DNA from: a virus
Reading direction: 5' to 3' (one strand)
Virus record (IMG/VR): IMGVR_UViG_3300048590_000145
Span: 1-54,143 of that record
Length of the DNA stretch: 54,143 nt
The position numbers were made by a program, and so were the translations under genes. Shown piece after piece: positions 32,642 to 44,600 of the stretch. Every line of letters starts with the position of its first letter. The first letter of the stretch is position 1. Below the pieces are notes generated by a model. It saw only the letters and a list, made by a program, of their open reading frames with translations. It searched no databases and was not told the origin of the DNA.

Positions 32642-35600
32642 TGTTTCAACCTTCCTCGCTCAGACGAGTAGCGTTCCCGTCTGACACTAGCCCTACGGAC
32701 AATCGGATTATCGGCTTTCGGCGTGTACTGCCCGTCCATCTGGGGACCGTAGCCGCCACGGATGGACCGCAGAATCTTGTCGGTGAACAGCGCGGGTCCG
32801 TTGTAACTGCTGCCGCTGTACCCTCCTCGGCTGTAGCCACCGCGACTGTAGCCGCCGTAGCCACGACGGTAACCGCCGTAGTAGCCGTTGTACTTGCTGG
32901 TCCATCCCGGCGTGGTGCGCTTTTTCTCCACCTCTTCAAGGATGTCATCCTCGGCCTCAAGGTCGTTGACGATGTACGAGGGGACTACGGCCTTCAACCC
33001 GGTGTTGGTCTGTGTCAACTCGTTCACGATGTTGCCACGGGAGTCGAGCCGTGTTCCCTGTGCCGGAGGTGCCACGGTATGTGGTGTCGGCAGGAACAAC
33101 TGCGACAACGTGTTGCGGGTGAACGGTGTGGCCCACGGCTTGCCGTCCGGCCCGATCGTGTACGTCACGTTCAACTGGGTGTACTTGGCGACAGGGATCG
33201 CAGGGATCTTGTCGTTGTACAGCATCTCGCGGAACCCGGGACGGCCGGTGACATCATCGCCGTACCAGAACCTGCGCACTCGGTACATGGCCGATTCCTC
33301 GGACATGCCCATGTCGATGCTTTCCTGCTTGATCTGCTGCAGCCACTCGACACCGATCTGCCGGCGCATCTCGTACGGGATTGCCAACCCCTGCAATGCC
33401 GGACTGTCGAAGTCGATCGTTCCGTTCCACAACCCGGTGTACACACCGTCAGCACCATCCTTGGTGATGACTTCCATGTTGTTCTTGTCCATGATGGACA
33501 GCGCGTACTTCGGGCTGTTGTACAACTTGTACAGCGTGTTGGCCCGGGCTTCGATCTCGCTCTGCTGCCACCAGCCACCGGCTTGCTCGGTCTGGTACTT
33601 CAAGCCCCGAATGATCTCTTCCTTCGTGAACCTGTCCTGCCCACCCCGGCCCTGCCACGCCGCCATGATCAGTGCCTCGGCCTCGGCCCGGTTCAGTTCC
33701 TCAGTCGGAACCAGGGGTTGCTTCGGCACCATGTTCTCGCGCCGGAACGAACTGTCGCTGCCCCACTGCCCGGTGAACAGGGACAGCAATACGGCAGCCG
33801 TGGCATTGCCTTCGGCGTACTGGTGGAAGATGGCATCCATTCCTGAACGCTTCGCGTACCGCAGCCGGTTCTCGTTGGCGATCGGTTGGCCCGTGTTCGG
33901 ATCGATCACCGGCTCCCCGGTCACGGGATCCACGATCTGATCGCCCTGGTACTGCTCCATCACTTCCTTCTGCGACACCGGGTAGCGATTGCCCCCTACT
34001 CCGATCTCAGTGACCAGCTGCCCGTTCTTCTCCGCAGGGATCGCATACGGGTTACGGTCCACATCGTCGAACGCGGAACGCAGACCGTTGATGAACTGGT
34101 TCTCGAGCAACGGCCTCTCGTACATTCCGACGAGTGTGGCGATCATCCACTGCCGGCGGTTGATCGCCTCGGGTGTTTCAATCCCCTCACTGTCCAGCGC
34201 TTCCAGATCGGACACCAGCAGCGAGGCGTTCAGGTTGGCATCCCGCCATAGGTTCTGTACCGACGTGGGGATCGCGGAGGCCGCGTCGAGGAAACCCCAT
34301 CCGATGTTGCGGATGTCACCATCCTCGAAGAACCGCACCGTACCCATGAGCGGCGAGGTGAACTGCCGGATCATCCAGTGCGGGACCACAGCCGAACGGG
34401 GTTCACCGTCGTAATCACGGGAGAAGATGGTGTTGAGGATCGGGATGCTGTCCAGCCAGATCGAATCCGCGTACAGGAAATCGTTCTGCGCCTCGCGCGG
34501 GTCGTAGAAGTGCGGAAGGTTCAAGTACCGTTCCATGCGTCGGCGACGGCGCTCCTCCTCATCCTCACCGCCCAGTCCAAGGATGTTCGCGCCCATCAGC
34601 CCGAGAGCGACCAGCCCGGTCTGGGTGATCGCACCGCGCAGGACCAGTTTCTGCAGGTCCAGCGTCTCGAGCACATCGGTGAACTCGAAGTATTCGGGCT
34701 CGATCGTTTCACCGCGACGGGCGGCAGCAGCCACCTTGCGGATCGAGTTCGGTGTCTGGCGCCCATCGAGGAACATCGCCAGCCCTTGATCCGCTGCTGT
34801 CATACCCGTCAGCGTGGTCAGCGCGTTCACGTTGAACCGTGTGAACATGAACGGGATCTTCAACATGGTTCCCACGATGGCCTTCATCGTGCTGTCCGAG
34901 GCATACAGGGAATCGATGGGCCGCATGATCATGTCGCCCAGCACCGTGCCCTTGGTGGACCGGACCTGTGCAACCTGCGCAACACCAGCACGGTGAGGGT
35001 TGAACTCCTCGCGTGAGAACTGTTTCTTCAGCCACATCGGATCGGCTTCCAGTTCCTGTGCCAGCGTCTCAAGCGAGATCGAGTTGTTCGTGGCCGCCAT
35101 GTATTCCAGTGCACCCAGGATGTATCGCTTCGCCGCCGCGGTCTTACGCTGCCCGAGCGTGGGGTCGTTGTACACCCGTGCAGTCGTGCCTGCCCACTTC
35201 TCAAGAGTTCGGGCGATCCGCCCTCCACGGGAGATCTGGCCTTCCTCATCCTCGAACTCTGTCGGGATGATCATGTTCTGGTAGGTCATCTCGCCGAACA
35301 ACTCGCCACGCCACTTCGGATCAGCTCCGAGCTGCTCAGCGATTTTCAGGATCAGTTTGATCTGTTCCGGGGTATAGGTGAGCTTGATCTGATCCAACCC
35401 GACCAACTGCCCGAACGACGATTCCTGCAGTCGGGACAACGCGCGACCACTGATTCCGACGTTCTGCCCGAGAAGGAACTCGGTAACGTTGTTCATCTGG
35501 TTGCGCATGTGAACCTCGATGATCGCCGAGGTCCACAGTGCCGGGTTCGCCAGACGGGTGATGATCGACATGTGCACGATACTGCGCAGCGCCATGTTGG

Positions 35601-38600
35601 TGTTCTGCAAGTTCTCCCGGTACTCAACACCCTGCTTGGCGTAATCCCGGTACGTCGTCTTCTTCTGCCGGCCAAGATGATTCTTCTTCAGCCAGTTCTC
35701 CCGCTGAGTGTTCCGGTAGAAGATGCTCGACGCGGGAACATCCGAGGCCACATCGCCATCGAATGCAGCTTCGTGACCCGCCATCACCTCCCAGGTCTTG
35801 TTCATCGATTCCAGGATTGCCGGCTCCCGCATCTGTATCCGGACTCCGGGATCCACCGACAGGTACAGCTCGTTGGTCTCAGGATCCTGAAGCTTCGCCA
35901 GGACCTCGGGATCAAGACTCGCAGGCATGTTCGCCAGCAACGGTGTGGAGTATTGGAACGTGTGGAAGAACCCATCAGTGTCCACACGGAACATCGCGTG
36001 GAACTGCTTGTTGGAGTTCTGCACCTGACCAAACAGCACATCCACCCATTCGGACCAGTCGTACTCGGCCTTGTACTTCTTCTTGCCATCCAGCTTCATC
36101 GGAGCCCAGGCTTTGCCATCGGTACGGCTGGCCTGCGCAAGGAAGATCTTTCGCCAGAACGTGTTCGACTCATGCGGAACATCCGCTCCGTGCAACGGAT
36201 GCCACCCGCGTCGCACGTTCTGCAACATCGACGCGACTGCCTGCCGGTACATCTCCGGTGTCACCGGGTCGATCTCTCCTTCGAGAGGAGCCGGAGCACC
36301 CAGCCACTGCCGTACGAGATAGTCAATCTCGATCATGTCCGCTGTCGGGTGCAGGCCCAGAACATCGAGCAGCTCCTTGGCCTGCCCGGTGTTGTTCCAG
36401 TTGTCCATGTCCTTCGGGTCACGCGACAACGGCTGGGTGTACCGTCCGAGTTTCTCGTCCGCCTTGTCCCAGTGCACCTGTTCCATCGGCATCAGATACT
36501 TCGCCGGGTAGTAGTCCGTGGGCGGGGGAACGATCCGTGTGATGAGATCCCACACCGTCTGATCATCACTGTTGAACCGCATGATCTGCTCGTCACCGAA
36601 CTGATCCCGCGGTTCCCGGGTGACCGTCTGCATACCTTGAGTGCTCGCCACACGCGCGTTGTGCACCGAGGCGTCGCGGGACATCACCACACCGAACGCC
36701 AAGGTGATCGGGTTCTCGTCCGCCGGCAACGGGGTTTCCAACTGCAGCAACCCGGTCTTGATGAGTTCCCGCTTCGAACCGTCAGGCAGTGTCCTGATCA
36801 ACGTCGTGTGGAACGTGAACGCATCGTCGAACCACGAGCCCGTGTGCTCCACCCCGGCATCATCGGTGTACTTCGTCAGCACGGAGTTGGCACGCTTGAT
36901 GAGCATCGAGTGCAGACCGGGCCAGGTCGGGTTGGACATGGCGTCCGTCATGACACTGGGGAGGAAGCCGACAACAGCATTCGTCACCTTGTCGTTCCTG
37001 ACCGTCAGCACACCAGGATTGGACACGACCTGGTTCGGGGAGATCCCCGCGATCGACATGGTGACCAGCAGGATCTGCCCGAGTCGTTGTTCATCGGTGA
37101 GCGTTGTGGACTGTTGATCCGAGGCGACGAGATCGACCCAGGCATCCCCGAGTTCTGCGCGGCCTTCCGCGTTCAACTGCTGCAAGTACGCGAAGGTACT
37201 CGTGGAAGAGGAAAGAATGTCGTCGGCCTCTTCCACGCTCAACGAGTTGTTCATCGCGGCGTACCTGTTGAGGAACGCTTCCAGCTCGTTCCACTTCTCC
37301 GAGAACGACCTGGTGTCATCCGGCATCAGCAGGTTGACCAGATCGGAGCGGAAGTCCACACCCGTGAAGGCGAACAAGGTCTTGAAGTCCGAGACCACGT
37401 TACGCATCCCGGCCTTGTCTTCTTGACCCTTGCGTCCGGTCATCGACCCGATGTGCACCGTGTTGTCCTTGTACACCGACAACGGGCCAACGAACTGCTC
37501 ATCCTCCGCCATCGGGACCAGCGTCGTCTTCACACCGTGCGCCAACATCTTCTGCGCCCAGCCCAGCTCGAACTTGCCGTGCAGCATCTGACCCCGGTGG
37601 TCGGGCCGGATGTCGTCGATGGTGAACGGCGGTAGCAGCGTGGCATTCGCCTCGACCGCAGGACGGGGAATGGCGACTCGCAAGCCACCGCGCTCACCAT
37701 TCAGCGGTGTGCTCCACTGTCCGACGATGTGGCCCTTGTCGAGGTTGTTCGGCAACCGGAATCCGAGACGGTGGATCAGCACCGAGCCGTCGCTGCCGAC
37801 CAGCAGGAACAAATCACCGGACAGCACGGTACGTCCCGCTGTCAGCGGATCCTGTCCAGCGGACAATGCATCGAGGAACCTGTCGAGCGCTTCCTCCGGG
37901 TCGCGGACACCCGGGGTGTACGTCCCGTTCGGGTGTTCCTTGTAGATCGGAATGCTCGAGTCGTACTCGCCCAACATGCCGAGAAGCGTGGCGCGTCCTT
38001 CAGGCTGGGCGGCGAAGTCGAGCAGCTGCTTGGCGATCTTGGTGAACTGATCCCCTACTGCTGTTGCCTGCTGGATCGGGCGACCGAACGCCAACACGTT
38101 GTCACTGGACACACCGAGCATGAGATTGGTGGGAACCAGTTGCATCGACACCCTGCGGAAGATCTCGCTGAAGTTGTCGTTGACGATCCGCGCGCCTTCG
38201 TTGATCGCCATGTCTTCGGTGATCAGGTTGACGTTGATGTTCTGGAACGCCTCCTGATGGATGGCGCTACGTGACGACGTGAGACTGGCGGCCGTTGCGT
38301 CGTACTCCCGATCCTCGGTGATCGGCTCGTAGAAGTTGCCAGACCCGTCATTCATCGAGCGGTACTTGATGGGCATCGGACCGGTCAGCATATACGTGGA
38401 CACTTCCTTGCGCAGATCACTGGCACTGCGTGACGAGCCGAGCATGATGATGACGCCTTCACGCGCGAATGCGTCAACGATCTTGATAGCCCGGGTGGCC
38501 GCTGTGACTTCGTCATATCCGTGCCAGCTGAGAATGCTTTCCAGATCGATGATGACCACATCGCCGTACGACGGTTTGGTCGACGCATTCTGGAAGAAGT

Positions 38601-41600
38601 TCTCGTCGAAGGAGACCCGACCGAGAACCCCGTCCACCACCTGTGTCGAAGCCAGATCCTCCTTGAACTCCCAGATCATGCCGTTGGGGCCGAGACGATC
38701 CTGAATCTTGGAGTACGCCTGCCACGACTTCATCAGCCCGATCGGGTCGCTCATGTCCTCGAAGGGAACTCCGAGCCGCTTCAACTGCTTGCCGATGTCT
38801 TCGACCTTCAACAGTTTGCTGATGGTCTTCCAGCCACGCTTGTTAACCGCGGCAATGTCAAGCTTGCCTTCAGCCTTCTCCCGCAACCGGGACCGGCGCT
38901 CGGCTTCCTGCTCCCCATTGCGCACCCACTGTGCGAGGTTCTGCGCGAACTTGCCCTTCGTCGGTTTCTCCCCGGGTGGCCGGCGCCGCGCGCGTGCCAG
39001 GGGGAGGAACTGTGTGACCGGGGCATCCCGCAGCGTGGCCTCCTCGCCAAGCCGTTCCAGGCCCAACTCCCGCAACCGCGCTTCACCGAGCTCCGGGAAG
39101 ACATCCATCTCATCGAGATTGAGCACCGGCTGTTGCAGATCGTACGGGTCGAACCCGGTGCCACCCAGCAACTTCTGGGCATTGGACTCGCTCAGGGCCA
39201 CCAGCTTCGGTGGCTTACCAGGTTCGGTCAGGGACTCGAGCGGGATCGGTTGGCCGGTGGCCTGTGCGGTGATGTACCGCTCTGCCCACCACACCTCCTT
39301 CTTCCCGGTGTCGGTGTTCCTGCCCACAACGACGTGACGCGACTTCACGTACTGGTACATCGCGGGGAAGTCGTCGAGGAAGAACACCGACATCGGGTAC
39401 TTGCGGGTGAGCAGATGCCACGCTTTCCGCTTCATGATGTCGGCTACATCGCCGGTCTCCATGTTGAGAACGACTTGCAGATCCGCATTCTTGAACGCCG
39501 GGGGAACCGCACCTCCGCTTGCCAGCATGTCCAGCGGTCCCTGCTGCAACAGCTTGGACTCCGCATTCGGGCCGAAGATCATGGCAGCGATCTGGCTGAT
39601 CTCCGACCGGGCAGCAGGGTTGCGCCCGCGTCCGTCGAAGAACCTGTTGTTGGCCCAGTCCCGCGAGTACGGCTTCTTGTCCACATCGACGTATTCGATG
39701 TGAATGGTGTAGCCCTGCTTTAGTAGATCTTTGATCTTCGTCAATCGGTCGGCGTGCTTGAACAGCAACGCCGTGTCGAACACACGCAGGCCGGAGTTCT
39801 GTGTCTCGACGTTTGTCATGTCCACATCGGAAACCCCTGTGGTGATGTCAATCGGCTGTGCCGGGTCAGCCGTGGGGATCAACTGCACAGTGGACACGAA
39901 GTGGTGATGCAGTCGGGCGTAGGCGAACTGGTCGAACACGAGCTGTGCTGATTGACCCGGGTTCACCACCAGGTCGGCGGTGCTGTGGTGCTCAGCAGGA
40001 TCCGGCAGACGGAAGCTCGGACGGAACGCCCCGACCCACGGCCCGAAGATCTTCGGGTAGTTCCCGGCCTTCGGAACCTCCGTGCCAACCCTGGTCTGGC
40101 GCATCGCCAGTTCCATCTTCAGGATGTTCACCGGTACCCGGCTGTTCCACTCACCCAGCAGTTTCTCGTTCAGGATCGTGCCGGTGATCTGCCGAGCGAT
40201 GTCCTCGGTGTTCGTCTTACGCTTCTGCGGATCGATGAAGCCCTGGTTCCTGCCCAGGTCGACCATCATCTTGACCGCGGTGTGCACCTGTGGGGTGAAC
40301 AATCCGTCAACCAGGAAACTCCATGTGTCGTCGTGGAGTCGAGCGAACTCGTGAACGTTCCCAGCGATGGCAGGTGCGGCCTTCACGTCGTTCGCGGAAC
40401 GTGTGGTGCGCTCCTCGAAGTACACCAGGGTGGCCCAGATCGCCAGTTGATCCCACTCTTCGGCCACCAGGGGATCCCAGGTCTCGATGTCGTCGAGACT
40501 TCCCTGCGGTTTGAACGCCACATCCCGGAACTTGTCGAGTAGAGCGGAGAACGCTTCCTCCCGTTCCCCGTCGTTGATGGAGATCTTGGCCTTGACACCC
40601 TGGAACTTGATGACCCTGCCGCCCTCGGACAGGAAGCGGACCAGTGCCGCCTTCTTCATGGTGTCCTCGGTACGCTGCCCTGGATCGTGTGACAGCGAGA
40701 AGGACTGACGGATCGATTCGAAGTCACGGGCGAGGATCGAGCCGGCGAACCGGAGGTCGTGACCGGACTGTTCGAATGCCGACGCCCTGTCCAGGTGCTC
40801 CTGGTACTCACGCTCCGCTTCCGCGATCAGTCCCGCATTGCCCGTGGCCCGGGCATCTGCCAGTCGGGCACCAGCGGCCAGTGTCTCCACCTTGTTCCGC
40901 TGGATGACCGCTGTCACCAGCATGTCGCGGGTGGCCTCCCGCTCACCCTCCTCCACGTTGGAGAGGAAGAGCTCTTCCAATGCGGACGTGTCGCCCCACA
41001 TCTTCTCCTGCATGATGGCGGCAACTTCCGCCTTCAACCTGTCAAGCAGTTTCGGATCCTGCAACGTACCGATCGACTTCAGTGCATTCGCCACATGAAC
41101 GACCAGGGTGTTGCGCAGTTGCTCCGCAGCACGTTCGCCACGGCCTGTGCCGGCTGTGGTCTGGTACGCCTCGAGAATCGTATTCAACATCCGTTGGATC
41201 GGGTAGAACCCGTCAACGTCCGAACCCTCCTCGATGGCCTGCCGGCGGATGAACGACTCCACGTACGTGATCAGCTGCCAGGACTTGTCCAGTTCATTGC
41301 CGGAGCTGGTCTGGAAGACGTGCGCGAACGACGCCTCCTTCATCATCTGACCCAAGTCGGACGGCTTCCCCGGCTTCGAGGAGGCGTGCTCGGAGTCCTG
41401 GTACAACTGGACCACGTTCAACGAGTTGATGTCCCGGGTCACCGGGAAAAGTACGGCACGGGCGAACGCCTGTGTCGCCGGATCCTTCAACGCTTCCAGT
41501 GCACCGCGCAACGTGGACAAGTCGATGGTCAATTCGGAGCCGTCCTTGAGCTGCACCCTGACCGGGCCATTGGCGAGCATCGTCGGGCTGGACGCCACCG

Positions 41601-44600
41601 CCTTCCAGTCATAGGAGTGAACCGCGTTCATCTCCAACGTCAGAGCAGTACCGAACCCGATCGTGTCGATCGAGGCCAGGGCGTCCCCGAGACCGGACAA
41701 CTGCGGGTCGGACTTACCCTTGTCATGCAGACGGATCAGCATCTCGTGGAACGCGCGCATCGCCTGTTCCCGCGCGTTCGGGCCCACCGCATCCCCGAAC
41801 AGCCGTGCATTGTCGATCGACTGCTCCAAGTACATGAGCAGGTTGTTGTACGTGGTGTCCGTCTCCTGGCTGCGCACCTGACGCCACGCATCCTCGGGGT
41901 GGATCCCCTGGGATACCAACGACCGGACCTTCTGCTCCTGGTCTGCCAGCAGATCCACCATGTGCTGCAAGGTCACCTTGTTGCCGGTGATGATGTTCCT
42001 GCTCTCATCGAGCGCGTTCGCCCGGCGGTGCATGATCGACTGGAAGTCGGCCAGTGTCTCGCGCAACTCCATGTCGGTCGATCCGGCCTGGTACACGTCA
42101 CTGGGGGTGAGTTCGAACTCCTCCACGGAATCCACGAACGGGGACAGTTCCGCCCGCCCGAACAGCCACACCGGCTCGTTATTGATCGCCTCGTACAACT
42201 CGTCCAGCGATTCCGACTGGAACATGGTGTTCAGGAATCGTCGCAGTTCGTGACCACCATCCGGCAAGGTGTTCAGGAAGTACATCGTTTCCAAGAACCG
42301 CGACTTGATCATCTTGGGATTGACTCTGCCGACCCGCGCCTCATCCGCGACCTGCTCGACCTTCGGCACCACCCACTGCTGGTTGTCGGCATCCCAGTGC
42401 GCCAGCGCGTCCAGACTGACCGGGGTACCCAGCAACTGGTTCCACTCGGCCAGCTTCGTGAATACGAAATACTTCTCAGCGGCGTCCTCAAGGTTCTCGT
42501 TCGTCATCACGTCTTCGATGAACTGCGCCTCGACCAGTTGCCCGTCCACCCGGTCGAACACCGCACGACGGGACGCGGCGGGGATCAGCTCCGCGATCAG
42601 CTTGGCGACACTCGGATCCCGTTGCAGCATGTGACGGTACACCGCGACCCGGGACACCGCCCCATCCACCGGCTTGATCTCTCCGGCGAACATCTCGCGC
42701 CAGGTATCCAACTGATGCTGGAAATCCCGCAGCCCGTCGATGAAGTCGTCCTTGGCCTTCTTCCCCTGCTTCTGCCGGCGCGCGCGTTCCGCGGCCACCG
42801 CTGACTGCAACGAGTCGATCAACATGGTGTACCCATTGACCACCGGCACACCGGATACGTTCTCGCCATCCTGGTACTCGGCCAGGGTGGACAGTGCGGT
42901 GATGTCCCACGGCGGATCCGGCATCCCCCGGTGGGAGAAGTACCCCGGCACCCGCTTCAACCCGGAGAACTCGTGACGCGCAGCCGACACGCTCTTCGTC
43001 AGCATCATGTCGTGGAACTGTCGCAGCGTCATCTGCGGGCCGATGTAGAACGCATCACTGCCGACCAGCTCGGCCAACTGCAGATCGCCGAAGACCTCGA
43101 CCACGGCCAGTGCCGCAGTGTTCGAGTGCGCGGCCTTCGGGTAGCACAGCTCGGTCAAGCGCTGGATCTTCTTCTTCTTCGCCGAGTCATCGGCCAGTCC
43201 ACGGTTCTTCTCGAGCTCGATCTGCAACGACCGGCGCAGTAGCAACTGCAGCAACGTGATGTCGTTGCCGTCAACGCTGTACTCCCCGGATTCGACATCC
43301 ATCTCGAAGTTCCCGACCCGGATGTTCGAGATCAGCAGGAACAACTGTCGGATGTCGAGGTGGGTGTTGTTCTCGTTCTTCGTGGACTGTGCGATCTCGG
43401 AGATCCAGTTCAGGACACGGCGCTCGATCGAGTTGTGGTTCTGGATCGTCTGAAGATCCGTCTCCGTCTTGTCCGCACCCAGGTTCGCGTACATCTGAGC
43501 GAGCACGAACTCGGGCGAGGTCTCCGTCCGATCCATCGTTTCCGGTCGCCGGTTGAACGTCAGATCGATCGCGGACTGGATCAGCGCGTGGTAGTGCAAG
43601 AACTGTGACGGTCGTGGCTCCTCGAAACCGCCGAGCTGCGCCATGCTCAACCCGTACGTGGCCGCCTGCAACTGCGCACGGGTGTCGAGCCTGGCGATGT
43701 CCGCGGGCCGTGTCCCCGGATCGTCCTTGTCAATCGCGGGATCCTGGGCGAACGCGATCATCCCCAGATGTTCCTGGATCGACTCCCAGTTCGCAGAGAT
43801 CAGCGACCACAGATGCGTGACCTCGGGAACACCCGTGGCATCCGACATGGAGAACAAGGCTTCGGCCTCGAGCTCCCACATCTCCTGTGCCAACTTCACA
43901 CGGGCCTTCGGGTTTTGTCCTCGTACCCGGTTGAAGAACGCATCCAGCACTGTGCGCATGTCCCTGGGGTTGATCGGCCCGGACGGTTGCGCGTACCGAT
44001 CCATCAGCTTCTGGCGCAACCTGTCGAACCCGAGTTCCACCTGTGTCTTGCGCTCAACATCCAGGTTCTGGTTACCGAACAGATCCACGTACGCGGCCTC
44101 AGAGTCCGGTACGTCCATCGTCAACGTCCACGACTTCTCCACCGGGCCCTCGGCTTCAGCCACCGGCCCGGCCTGCTGCTCGAAATACTGCAGGCCACGG
44201 CGGAAGTTCTCGAGTTCCTCCCTCGGGACGTACAGGTCGAACTGCTGCACGAACGCATCCCCGTCGTGGTCGGCACCCAGCGCCTTCAACACCGACTGGT
44301 GCACGTACACCGTGCGGTGCGCGTTGCGCTTGGTCAGCAGTTTCGACACCTGCGGCAGGAACACCGCGAACGATCCCTGATCGATCAGCGGGTGTCTCGG
44401 CAGCATGAACTCGACGACCCGCTTCACCGCTTCGGCATCGATCAGGTTGCCATCAGCGTCAACCAGTTGCGCCTGCTTCTGGTACAGCTCGGTCAGACGG
44501 GCGTTCATCTCGTCGACTATCAACTCGCCACGGCCCGTATCGGTCTCAGCGGTGAAGTCCGCGTACCGCTGGATCAGCTCGCCGGTCGTCGAGTCGTCCC

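Noticed and set aside
35509-37635. 708-codon plus-strand ORF opposite the giant gene
   Set aside because: It is antisense to a strong coding frame, rich in Arg, His and Leu as expected of shadows of GC-rich genes, and has no ribosome site.
40759-42804. 681-codon plus-strand ORF opposite the giant gene
   Set aside because: Same reasons: antisense, shadow-like composition, no recognisable domain.
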